DNA of 64,000 bases from positions 372,001-436,000 of the forward strand of contig NZ_JADILK010000001.1 of NCBI RefSeq assembly GCF_017355165.1, written 5' to 3'. This document shows, in pieces, positions 1 through 8,270 of the stretch (the stretch's first letter is position 1; each line of letters begins with the position of its first letter). The notes under the pieces were generated by a model. The model had not been told where the DNA came from, did no database searches, and saw nothing but the letters and a program-made list of their open reading frames with translations. Source of the stretch: Bacillus sp. SD075. GTDB taxonomy: Bacteria; Bacillota; Bacilli; Bacillales; DSM-1321. Both the position numbers and the translations under genes were made by a program.

Positions 1-474
1 ATTGGCCAGCAGGATGTCCAAACGACACCATTAGCGATAGCGAATATGATGGCAACGATTGCCCGCGGCGGCAAGAAGGAACAGGTCAAAGCCGTTTCCA
101 GGGTCGAATTTAACAATAGTACCACCGTAGTCGACTTTCCCAATCAAAGCATGGACGGGGAGACATTGTCTCCTTATACAACGATGAAGATGCAGCATCT
201 TCTTAGGAAGGTCGTGACGGAAGAGAAAGGGACGGGCGCTTTCTTGAGAGATTTGCCTGTTGATGTCGCTGGAAAATCCGGAACGGCTCAGACCAATATC
301 GAAAAAGGGCAGCTCAATAAATGGTTTGCGGGCTACTTTCCATATAAAAATCCCAAATATGCTCTTGTTACCGTAAGTTTTGAAACGAAGGAAAACAGTT
401 CCAGCATGACACCTCTTTTTTCAGATATTGTAAAAGTCCTGTACTCCAAGGACCAGGACAATGACGAGAATTGA
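1..474 (+). CDS. pbpI: Class B penicillin-binding protein, C-terminal part (5' end outside the window)
   Basis: The frame is open from base 1 and encodes the last 157 residues of a transpeptidase. The KSGTA motif at about bases 274-288 is the conserved KTG-type triad of the penicillin-binding fold, and the following strands match the end of that domain. The protein would cross-link peptidoglycan outside the membrane. In B. subtilis the PBP gene directly upstream of yrrS is pbpI (yrrR), and the same pair is seen here, which gives the symbol. The N-terminal anchor, dimerisation domain and SxxK/SxN motifs lie outside the window. Family membership is firm; the exact paralogue rests on synteny. 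Confidence 0.85.
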   Translation: MGQQDVQTTPLAIANMMATIARGGKKEQVKAVSRVEFNNSTTVVDFPNQSMDGETLSPYTTMKMQHLLRKVVTEEKGTGAFLRDLPVDVAGKSGTAQTNIEKGQLNKWFAGYFPYKNPKYALVTVSFETKENSSSMTPLFSDIVKVLYSKDQDNDEN

Positions 475-561
475 CGAAAAGTGTAGGAAACCCTTCCCTT
501 CTATCTCTGGCTAAATCATGTTAAAATGAGGCAGTAAGAAATGGTAAGGGAGGAATGGACC

Positions 562-1269
562 TTGGGCTCACGTTTTAATCAGAGAGATCAAAAAAGGAAA
601 GTAAATAAAATATATAATATTGCAATCACCATCGTTTCCATATTAATCGTCATTGTCGCGGTCACGATTTTCTTAAGTGATGATGGCACCGAATCAAAAA
701 AAGCCACGACTGAACCAAAGCAAATCGCCGAGACAAATAAGGGGAAAGAAGTGGACAAACCTGCTGGCAAAGAGGAAGAAACGGATTCAGAGAAGGAAGA
801 CGCAGTAGGGGATAGTGAAGCAACGGAAGAAGATGCTGAGAAAGAAGATAGTAAAGCAGCAGAGGAAGATGGAGAAGAGCAGGCTGAAGATGATGCAGAT
901 TCAGAAAAAGCAGGAGATGCCGAACTTGTGGAAGTGGAAGGCAGCGGCGATGGCAATGTTGCGGCTACCTATACAAGTGAGGGCTGGAAACCAGTTGGAA
1001 CTGAGCAATCCGGAGAGCACACTACAAGCTTTGAAAAGGGCTCGGTCGATTGGAATGAAATGAGTAAAGCCATAGCGAGTGGGGCTGGAATCGATGAAGG
1101 CAGCATGAAGCTATGGTGGCTGCAAAACGGCGGTTCGCCCACCACGGCAATCGGTACCGTTTCTGAAGGGGATAATCCGAAAACCTTCCGCGTTTATATT
1201 GAATGGGTGGATGGATCAGGTTGGAAACCTGCAAAAGTCGAAGAGCTGAAGACAAACGATAAAAGGTAA
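562..1269 (+). CDS. yrrS: YrrS family protein (DUF1510), membrane-anchored
   Basis: A short basic N-terminus is followed by one hydrophobic segment (about residues 18-38). Next comes a long Glu/Asp/Lys/Ala-rich low-complexity linker (about 45-125), then a compact C-terminal domain rich in Trp and Gly that fits DUF1510. The domain would lie outside the membrane. I place the start at TTG 562, because AAGGGAGG at 546-553 sits 8 bases before it; the ATG at 541 overlaps that site and has none of its own. The gene follows the PBP gene as in B. subtilis, suggesting a cell-wall-related but undefined role. A strong terminator follows. Confidence 0.85.
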   Translation: MGSRFNQRDQKRKVNKIYNIAITIVSILIVIVAVTIFLSDDGTESKKATTEPKQIAETNKGKEVDKPAGKEEETDSEKEDAVGDSEATEEDAEKEDSKAAEEDGEEQAEDDADSEKAGDAELVEVEGSGDGNVAATYTSEGWKPVGTEQSGEHTTSFEKGSVDWNEMSKAIASGAGIDEGSMKLWWLQNGGSPTTAIGTVSEGDNPKTFRVYIEWVDGSGWKPAKVEELKTNDKR

Positions 1270-1274
1270 TGACG

Positions 1275-1315
1275 AAAAACCCCCGAAAGCAATTCCGCTT
1301 TTCGGGGGTTTTTTC
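1275..1315 (+). terminator. Rho-independent terminator after yrrS
   Basis: AAAACCCCCGAAAGC pairs with GCTTTTCGGGGGTTTT and runs into a T-rich tail. The stem is near-symmetrical, so it could also stop transcription of the convergent yrzA. Confidence 0.9.
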
Positions 1316-1322
1316 ATGTTGA

Positions 1323-1535
1323 TCACTTTTTTGCTTTAAAGTGGACGACTGCACTATAAAAACGTCTGCCTTCTTCACTTACATACATTTGGTGTGACAC
1401 GGATTCCACCTGAAGCATGATCGCTTTATTGATTTCAATTTGTGATTGAATTTTTTCTTCAAGGTTCTTAATGTTTTCTGCCTCGAAAAATTCTATTTTA
1501 TCTTCGAATAAGTTTAAGTCGAGTTGAAAACTCAT
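1323..1535 (-). CDS. yrzA: YrzA family protein (DUF2536), small uncharacterised
   Basis: This 70-residue charged protein is predicted soluble, with no signal or membrane segment, and resembles B. subtilis YrzA in sequence, size and place. The start is the ATG at 1535, preceded on the minus strand by a GGGGGG ribosome site; the upstream in-frame ATG at 1553 lies before that site. It faces yrrS, and the two ends share the terminator between them. No biochemical role is known for the family. The neighbourhood (cell-wall gene upstream, sulfur operon downstream) does not settle one. Confidence 0.75.
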   Translation of the reverse strand: MSFQLDLNLFEDKIEFFEAENIKNLEEKIQSQIEINKAIMLQVESVSHQMYVSEEGRRFYSAVVHFKAKK

Positions 1536-1688
1536 GACTATTCCCCCCAACATTCAGATACTGTTAGTTTAACACCATTTTGGCTGAATCTGAACCTAAT
1601 GAATTTGCCTAAAAACAAGAACGGTTTCAGTGTTTATTTCATATTATGCTTATAGGTTTTATTATCTTATCATAAAAGGTGATTAAAA

Positions 1689-2327
1689 ATGGGCAGAGAA
1701 TTTATCGATTTATTTGAAGAATGGTCGAAATCGTATGATGATACGGTTGGTGGACACGATATTGAGTATCAAGAGGTTTTTAAACATTATGACAGCATAT
1801 TGGACAGCGTCGCGGATCGGGCTCATGGTCATGTGCTGGAGTTCGGGGTAGGTACCGGGAATTTGACGGAAAGGCTTTTGAATAAAGGCTTAAAGGTATC
1901 GGGAATAGAACCTTCACCCGCGATGAGGGAAATAGCGGTAAGCAAACTGCGCGGAAAAACGGAAATCGAAGATGGTGATTTTATCGATTTTCCGAAGCCG
2001 GTACAGGTGGATTCGATCGTGAGTACGTACGCGTTTCATCATTTAACCGATGAAGAAAAAGAAAAAGCGATAGTCAGCTATGGAAAGTTACTGAATACTG
2101 GTGGTAAAATAGTGTTTGCGGATACGATGTATCAATCAAGGGAAGCGCATGAACGGGCGATTCAAGATGCAAGGCAGGCAGGCTTTCATAATTTGGCGAA
2201 CGATTTGCAAACGGAATATTATACTACGATTCCTTTTTTGGAAAAAGTGCTTGAAGAAAATGGATATAATGTGAACTTCGAGCGATGCAATCAATTTGTC
2301 TGGATTATGGAGGCGGAAAAATTATAG
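1689..2327 (+). CDS. yrrT: YrrT, class I SAM-dependent methyltransferase
   Basis: The 212-residue protein has the Rossmann SAM-binding motif I (EFGVGTGN, about residues 52-59) and an acidic residue at the end of strand 2 (GIEPS). It is the first gene of the yrrT-mtnN-mccA-mccB-yrhC cluster, which in B. subtilis converts SAM-cycle products to cysteine and is repressed by CymR. The methyl acceptor is unknown; a role feeding S-adenosylhomocysteine to the next gene, mtnN, is inferred from position. Start ATG 1689 follows AAAAGGTGAT. The operon promoter must lie within 1536-1688, but I could not pick a convincing CymR site by eye. Confidence 0.88.
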   Translation: MGREFIDLFEEWSKSYDDTVGGHDIEYQEVFKHYDSILDSVADRAHGHVLEFGVGTGNLTERLLNKGLKVSGIEPSPAMREIAVSKLRGKTEIEDGDFIDFPKPVQVDSIVSTYAFHHLTDEEKEKAIVSYGKLLNTGGKIVFADTMYQSREAHERAIQDARQAGFHNLANDLQTEYYTTIPFLEKVLEENGYNVNFERCNQFVWIMEAEKL

Positions 2328-2343
2328 GAAGAGGTTTTTACTA

Positions 2344-3039
2344 ATGAAAGTAGCCATAATCGGAGCAATGGAAGAAGAAGTTACGATTTTACGTGATAAA
2401 TTGGAAGGTTTGGAGCAGGTGACCATTGCCGGTTCCGAGTTCAATACAGGGACATTGGATGGTGTCGAGGTCATTTTGCTTAAATCGGGAATCGGTAAAG
2501 TGAATGCGGCAATGTCCACTGCAATCCTGTTAGAAAAATTCAAACCGGATGCTGTCATCAATACTGGCTCAGCCGGAGGTTATCACCCAGCACTTAATGT
2601 AGGGGATGTGGTCATATCGACGGAAGTACGGCACCATGATGTCGATGTGACGATTTTTGGATATGAGTACGGTCAAGTCCCTCAGCTGCCGGCAGCTTTC
2701 ATCCCGGATGAAAAGCTTTTCGCAATTGCAGAAGAGGCAGCAAAAGAAATTGAGGATATACAAGTGGCGAAAGGGTTGATCGTGACGGGGGATTCTTTCA
2801 TGAATGATCCTGTCAGGGTTGAATTCGTCAGAGGGAAATTCTCTGATTTATTCGCGGTGGAAATGGAAGCGGCAGCCATTGCACAAGTAGCCTTCCAATT
2901 CAAAACACCGTTTGTCATCATTCGGTCCCTTTCGGATATCGCAGGTAAGGAGTCGAATATTTCCTTTGATAAATTCCTGGAAACTGCGGCTCTTCATTCA
3001 GCGGCACTGATTTTGAAAATGGTTGAAAAAATGAAATGA
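2344..3039 (+). CDS. mtnN: 5'-methylthioadenosine/S-adenosylhomocysteine nucleosidase
   Basis: MtnN (Pfs) cleaves adenine from MTA and SAH in the cytoplasm, allowing methionine and homocysteine recovery. The start [12 protein letters not shown], the glycine-rich GSAGG near residue 80 and the late [12 protein letters not shown] and SDIAG segments (catalytic Asp) are typical. The length is 231 residues, the usual size. I use ATG 2344, which has AGGAAGAGG just upstream and matches the family N-terminus; an upstream in-frame ATG at 2296 overlaps the end of yrrT and is unlikely. SAH from the preceding methyltransferase would be its substrate, linking it to mccA and mccB. Confidence 0.96.
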   Translation: MKVAIIGAMEEEVTILRDKLEGLEQVTIAGSEFNTGTLDGVEVILLKSGIGKVNAAMSTAILLEKFKPDAVINTGSAGGYHPALNVGDVVISTEVRHHDVDVTIFGYEYGQVPQLPAAFIPDEKLFAIAEEAAKEIEDIQVAKGLIVTGDSFMNDPVRVEFVRGKFSDLFAVEMEAAAIAQVAFQFKTPFVIIRSLSDIAGKESNISFDKFLETAALHSAALILKMVEKMK

Positions 3040-3047
3040 ATGGTAAG

Positions 3048-3079
3048 TGATCAGTGGAAGCCTTTCTGCTGATCATTCT
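3048..3079 (+). terminator. Hairpin between mtnN and mccA (weak or partial terminator)
   Basis: TGATCAG at 3048-3054 pairs with CTGATCA at 3069-3075, followed by TTCTT. The U-tract is poor, so this may reduce rather than stop readthrough into mccA, or act as an mRNA-processing boundary. Confidence 0.4.
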
Positions 3080-3133
3080 TTATTGCATAATTCTTATTAA
3101 ATTGGTAGGATAACTATGAAAGGATGTCCGAAT

Positions 3134-5195
<2,062 letters not shown>

Positions 5196-5308
5196 TCGGG
5201 GAGGGGCCTCTTCAAAGCTGGCTGCCATTATTTACACCCTGTCATTTGGAATAAATATGGTAGAATGAGATATCAATATCTTATTAGCTTGAAAGAAGGT
5301 GGAATGGC

Positions 5309-5575
5309 ATGAAAAACCGCAATAAACAAACGGCGGCAATGCTGCAATCGAAAATGGTCGATTTTAAACAATTTGCGATCACTTTGTTATGTGTGGGTTC
5401 GTTCTTCTATTTAGGAACCATCCTTCCCACCGGCGACAAGGCGATGATAGACACATATGTCTATATGGGAGCGACAATAATGTTCCTGGGCATATCCATA
5501 GTATTTTTCCGATTATCTAAAAAATATAAAAAGATCTTGGCCGAAATGGATGACCAGGACTCTTTACAACAATAG
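5309..5575 (+). CDS. yrhC: YrhC family small membrane protein
   Basis: An 88-residue protein with two hydrophobic segments (about residues 21-40 and 49-70) flanked by basic ends, resembling B. subtilis YrhC, the last gene of the mccB operon. The function is unknown; its fixed place suggests a membrane role connected to sulfur recycling. The 113-base gap after mccB contains an extended -10-like TGGTAGAAT at 5258-5266, so it may have its own promoter as well as readthrough. ATG 5309 is preceded by GAAGGTGG. A terminator follows within ten bases. Confidence 0.8.
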   Translation: MKNRNKQTAAMLQSKMVDFKQFAITLLCVGSFFYLGTILPTGDKAMIDTYVYMGATIMFLGISIVFFRLSKKYKKILAEMDDQDSLQQ

Positions 5576-5579
5576 AAGC

Positions 5580-5613
5580 AAACCTGATTCTTTAAAAGAG
5601 TCAGGTTTTTTTG
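5580..5613 (+). terminator. Terminator of the mcc operon
   Basis: AACCTGATTCTTT and AAAGAGTCAGGTT form a compact hairpin (one wobble pair) followed by seven Ts. Confidence 0.9.
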
Positions 5614-5735
5614 TTATTCCGACGTTGTTGCCCTCATAAGGGCAGATTTATCATACTACTTGCCTCATTTAAGGTGATGATTGCTCTTGAAAATGGGTAA
5701 AAAGATAGAAATTTCAAAAAAATAGGCAAAAGCCG

Positions 5736-5764
5736 TTTACAAATATCTGATTTGTGGATATACT
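5736..5764 (+). promoter_or_regulatory. Sigma-A type promoter for the small-peptide patch
   Basis: TTTACA (5736-5741), a 17-base spacer and TATACT (5759-5764) lie about 40 bases before the 31-aa ORF at 5805. This is the only good promoter between the mcc terminator and that ORF. Confidence 0.6.
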
Positions 5765-5804
5765 TACCAAGTAATAAAAAATATTCCAAAGGAGGTCGAA
5801 GAAA

Positions 5805-5900
5805 ATGACATTGTATCTATATGGAGTCGTCACTATTAGCCGGTCCGTTCCAAATGACAATCACATACCATTCGACCTGTGCCAAGCGGAATATTTCTAA
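5805..5900 (+). CDS. Short peptide (31 aa), YrzI-like N-terminus
   Basis: The ORF starts with ATG 5805 behind a near-perfect ribosome site (AAAGGAGG at 5788-5795, 9-base spacing) and a sigma-A-like promoter at 5736-5764. The peptide opens MTLYLYGVVTISRS, which resembles the hydrophobic opening MTLNMLFFTITIK of the YrzI-family peptide 160 bases downstream. Its second half is polar and does not match. It is followed by two terminators. I infer a small sporulation-type or membrane-associated peptide, possibly a diverged YrzI copy. Expression signals support a real gene better than the sequence itself does. Confidence 0.5.
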   Translation: MTLYLYGVVTISRSVPNDNHIPFDLCQAEYF

Positions 5901-5934
5901 AGCAATTTGGCTTTATTAATCATTCAGACATAGC

Positions 5935-5971
5935 GGCCGCAGGGAGAAGTGTTTTATCCTGCGGCCTTTTT
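5935..5971 (+). terminator. Terminator 1 after the 31-aa peptide gene
   Basis: GGCCGCAGG (5935-5943) pairs exactly with CCTGCGGCC (5958-5966), followed by five Ts. Confidence 0.88.
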
Positions 5972-5988
5972 ATATTTTCAAAAAAATC

Positions 5989-6019
5989 CCGCAGGAGGAC
6001 GTATCTTTCTGCGGCCTTT
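5989..6019 (+). terminator. Terminator 2, near-copy of terminator 1
   Basis: CCGCAG (5989-5994) pairs with CTGCGG (6009-6014), followed by CC and five Ts. The 3' half CTGCGGCCTTTTTAT is identical to that of terminator 1, so this is a local duplication. Confidence 0.75.
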
Positions 6020-6062
6020 TTATGCCTTTTTGTTGGGCCGCTCCCTTAAAGGAGGTGATATC

Positions 6063-6203
6063 ATGACACTGAATATGCTTTTTTTCACAATCACGATTAA
6101 AATGAAAAAAATGACTGCCGAGGAATGTTTGCAACAGGAGAGAATCCACAAGATTCGAGAAGAACATCTAGATAAAGCGATGAAGCATCGCCCTTTTTTC
6201 TAA
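6063..6203 (+). CDS. yrzI: YrzI family small protein (46 aa)
   Basis: The peptide has the family signature: a hydrophobic start MTLNMLFFTITIK, then a charged helix with EECLQQERIHKIREEH. The family (Bac_small_YrzI) is described as a probable sporulation peptide in Bacillus and is often found in several copies. Start ATG 6063 follows AAAGGAGGTGAT at 6048-6059, an almost complete anti-16S match, so translation should be strong. An in-frame upstream extension would run through two terminators and is rejected. Position downstream of yrhC agrees loosely with the B. subtilis yrh region. Confidence 0.75.
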   Translation: MTLNMLFFTITIKMKKMTAEECLQQERIHKIREEHLDKAMKHRPFF

Positions 6204-6264
6204 AAAATATACGAGGTTGGTATCCCGTTTCATAAAAATAAATGCAAGAAAGGTGGAGGTTAAT

Positions 6265-6480
6265 ATGGTGAAAAACTTGTTATACGTAAAAGGAGAGAAG
6301 CGTTGCTATTGGCAGGAGAAGGATACCGGCTAACGGATTTGCCGGTGAATTGCCAGCATTCATGGTCTGTATGTTTATATAGCGGAAAATGCCGATGGAA
6401 CATGAAAATTTGAAGGTATGTTGATTAATGCCCATGACGCTGTTTAACTCGGAAATGCAACGTTAGCAATGAATATGTAA
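6265..6480 (+). pseudogene. Decayed small gene with four internal stops (or a 22-aa peptide)
   Basis: ATG 6265 follows a strong site (AAAGGTGGAGGT, 6249-6260) and encodes 22 residues to TAA 6331. The same frame continues with protein-like sequence (HGLYVYIAENADGT, then KFEGMLINAHDAV, then LGNATLAMNM), interrupted by TGA 6346, TGA 6403 and TAA 6445 and closed by TAA 6478. A terminator follows directly at 6487. One frame carrying coherent segments separated by stops, with an intact ribosome site and terminator, suggests a gene of about 70 codons decayed by point mutations. Alternatively only the 22-aa peptide is made. I do not recognise the parent family. Confidence 0.45.
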
Positions 6481-6486
6481 ATGGAA

Positions 6487-6513
6487 AACTCGGCACTCGG
6501 GCCGAGTTTTTTT
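6487..6513 (+). terminator. Terminator ending the small-peptide patch
   Basis: AACTCGGC (6487-6494) pairs with GCCGAGTT (6501-6508) and is followed by a run of Ts. It lies between this patch and the convergent YjcZ-like gene. Confidence 0.88.
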
Positions 6514-6524
6514 CTTTGCCTGAG

Positions 6525-6701
6525 TCAGCAGCACGGACCAGATCCTCCATAACCAAATCCCGGCAACCACCAAAACCCGAAAATGAGCAATAAAATCAAG
6601 AGGACAATGAAAAGGCCATAACCAAAACCGTAACCGGACCCTGCATAACAAGGAGCCGGATAACCATAGTTCCATCCGTATGGTCCATAGTTATACCCCA
6701 T
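6525..6701 (-). CDS. YjcZ-like Gly/Tyr-rich small membrane protein
   Basis: This 58-residue peptide has a Gly/Tyr/Asn/Pro-rich head, one transmembrane segment (GLFIVLLILLLIFGFWW, about residues 28-44) and a Gly-rich tail ending in two cysteines. The plan matches the YjcZ-type sporulation peptides of Bacillus, which are mother-cell-made, coat- or membrane-associated and of unknown activity. I place the start at 6701, where GAAAGGGGG precedes ATG with good spacing; an upstream in-frame ATG at 6737 is not supported. It is transcribed away from sigK, sharing a divergent intergenic region likely to hold sporulation promoters. Confidence 0.7.
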   Translation of the reverse strand: MGYNYGPYGWNYGYPAPCYAGSGYGFGYGLFIVLLILLLIFGFWWLPGFGYGGSGPCC

Positions 6702-6890
6702 ACTAAAAACCCCCTTTCTCAAAAAATTCCCTATCATTATATGAACAATTGCCTTCGTTCGTTTGGAAATTCATTCAAGCTGGTTTGAACATTTTACACT
6801 TTCATGATTTCTTTTAGTGAGACAGACACGAACAAGCCCACTGTTGCATAGGTATGAATAGGGAAGCCAAAGAAACGGGGGATGAAACCA

Positions 6891-7613
6891 ATGCCCGGAA
6901 TACTTACAGTTGTCGGTTATATTATCAAAGAATTTTACTTATTCGTTTCCTATGTGAAAAACAACGCTTTTCCCCAGCCCTTGTCCTCTCAGGATGAAAA
7001 GAAATATCTGAAGCTTATGAGTGAGGGAGACGGTGATGCCCGTAACATCCTGATCGAGCATAATCTCAGGCTTGTTGCCCATATCGTCAAGAAATTCGAG
7101 AATACGGGCGAAGATACAGAGGATTTGATTTCGATTGGGACCATTGGTTTGATAAAGGCGATTGAGAGTTATTCGGATGGAAAGGGTACGAAGCTGGCCA
7201 CATATGCGGCGCGATGCATTGAAAATGAGATCTTGATGCATTTACGAGCGACAAAGAAAACGAAGAAAGATATTTCCCTGCATGACCCGATCGGTCAAGA
7301 TAAAGAAGGAAATGAAATCAGTTTAATTGATGTACTGAAATCGGAATCGGAAGATGTCATCGATACGATTCAGCTCAATATGGAAATTGAAAAAGTGAAA
7401 AAGTATATCGATATTTTGGATGAACGCGAAAAGGAAGTCATTGTAGGCAGGTTCGGACTGGATTTAAAAAAGGAAAAAACCCAGAGGGAAATCGCTAAAG
7501 AGCTTGGCATTTCCCGCAGTTATGTATCAAGGATCGAAAAACGTGCCTTGATGAAGATGTTCCACGAATTTTACCGAGCAGAAAAAGAGAAGGAAAAGAA
7601 AGCTAAAGGATAG
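6891..7613 (+). CDS. sigK: RNA polymerase sporulation sigma factor SigK (pro-sigma-K)
   Basis: A continuous 240-residue sigma-70 factor closely matching SigK. It has region 2 ([36 protein letters not shown]) and region 4 with the helix-turn-helix [20 protein letters not shown]. The hydrophobic N-terminal pro-sequence (about 20 residues) precedes SYVKNN, where the membrane protease SpoIVFB cuts the B. subtilis protein. Start ATG 6891 gives the family length; ATG 6882 touches the GGGG site. It directs late mother-cell transcription. Unlike B. subtilis 168, no skin element splits the gene, so no recombinase step is needed. Confidence 0.97.
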   Translation: MPGILTVVGYIIKEFYLFVSYVKNNAFPQPLSSQDEKKYLKLMSEGDGDARNILIEHNLRLVAHIVKKFENTGEDTEDLISIGTIGLIKAIESYSDGKGTKLATYAARCIENEILMHLRATKKTKKDISLHDPIGQDKEGNEISLIDVLKSESEDVIDTIQLNMEIEKVKKYIDILDEREKEVIVGRFGLDLKKEKTQREIAKELGISRSYVSRIEKRALMKMFHEFYRAEKEKEKKAKG

Positions 7614-7631
7614 GAATGGTGAAAGTCAAAA

Positions 7632-7664
7632 AGAGTGCGGGGAAATTCCCCGCACTCTTTTTTT
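7632..7664. terminator. Bidirectional terminator between sigK and the convergent small gene
   Basis: AGAGTGCGGGGAA and TTCCCCGCACTCT form a 13-base inverted repeat flanked by As on the left and seven Ts on the right, so it can end transcripts from both sides. Confidence 0.93.
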
Positions 7665-7779
7665 ACGATTTATTTCGGATCAAATCTGCAAATGCATGAT
7701 AAATCTCGATACCCTGAAAAAGGAACAGGCGTGAAGCGGTTAAAGAAAGGACCCCTATCATTATTAGTCGGAACCACAT
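7663..7779 (-). CDS. Small hydrophobic protein (38 aa), unrecognised
   Basis: On the minus strand ATG 7779 is preceded by GGAGGAGTG (7786-7794) with six bases of spacing, an excellent ribosome site. The 38-residue product has a hydrophobic N-terminal segment (LIMIGVLSLTASRLFLF) and a polar tail ending in RNKS, so it is probably a single-pass membrane peptide. The stop codon abuts the shared sigK terminator, as expected of a real 3' end. It lies 25 bases after the end of the 100-aa membrane gene on the same strand, so the two probably form an operon. The function is unknown. Confidence 0.6.
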   Translation of the reverse strand: MWFRLIMIGVLSLTASRLFLFQGIEIYHAFADLIRNKS

Positions 7780-7804
7780 ATGAATCACTCCTCCATTTTA
7801 TTTT

Positions 7805-8107
7805 TTATAAAATGTCAGAGCGTAAGGCTACGTAATTCGCCTGAAAGAAAACAGGGTTGAGATATCGTCGGCGGAGATTTGAGTGAAAATAAAGAAAACT
7901 CAAAATGGAAAATTCGAAAATGAGAAGGATGATAAGAGACTGCCAGGAACTGAAGGAAGGCACGAAAGGCTGTTTCTTGTCTGCCTGATCCCAATGATGA
8001 ACATCGTTATTTTCTTCAATGGTTAGTTGCTGTGCATGATGATGGAATTGTATGGGCAGTGTCCAAAGGAGTAGGATGATGGCAGACATGTGAATAAAGA
8101 ATTTCAT
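7805..8107 (-). CDS. Hypothetical membrane protein (100 aa)
   Basis: The start ATG 8107 follows AAAGGGGTGG on the minus strand; in-frame ATGs at 8146 and 8143 lie upstream of that site. The protein has a signal-anchor-like N-terminus (residues 1-20), a His-rich stretch (FHHHAQQ, later DVHHWD) and a second membrane segment (LIILLIFEFSILSFLYF, about 57-73) followed by LRRR. Both the N-terminal helix and the second segment could span the membrane with the His-rich loop outside. I do not recognise the family. It is upstream of, and probably cotranscribed with, the 38-aa gene, and diverges from the peptidase at 8271. Confidence 0.65.
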   Translation of the reverse strand: MKFFIHMSAIILLLWTLPIQFHHHAQQLTIEENNDVHHWDQADKKQPFVPSFSSWQSLIILLIFEFSILSFLYFHSNLRRRYLNPVFFQANYVALRSDIL

Positions 8108-8270
8108 ATGAATCAACCACCCCTTTCCAAAGAATATATTCATCATAACATGATTTTAATCCGGGATATAGAAAAATGTTTTGATGAAAATACTGAAAAT
8201 TCCTTTTAATTAGAAAAATATTGAATTAACCACTATAATGGGATTAGTGATAAAAAGGGGGTCATGCAGG

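Noticed and set aside
541-561. ATG 541 as the start of yrrS
   Set aside because: It overlaps the AAGGGAGG site used by TTG 562 and has no ribosome site of its own.
588-956. Minus-strand Ser-rich ORF of 122 codons inside yrrS
   Set aside because: It mirrors the Glu/Lys/Ala-rich repeat codons of yrrS, has no ribosome site, and its composition is a by-product of the sense strand.
1554-1688. CymR operator or S-box before yrrT
   Set aside because: Expected from B. subtilis biology for CymR, but I could not identify a convincing site by eye, and there is no S-box core.
6041-6054. CTCC/GGAG hairpin masking the YrzI ribosome site
   Set aside because: Only a 4-bp stem with a 6-base loop; too weak to claim.
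5949-6062. Upstream extension of the YrzI-family ORF
   Set aside because: The extension reads through two terminators; the strong ribosome site is directly before ATG 6063.
6346-6405. TGA read as tryptophan in the decayed gene
   Set aside because: TAA stops also interrupt the frame, and the neighbouring genes use TGA as a normal stop.
7635-7835. Plus-strand 66-codon ORF after sigK
   Set aside because: It starts inside the terminator stem, lacks a ribosome site, and is antisense to the better supported 38-aa gene.
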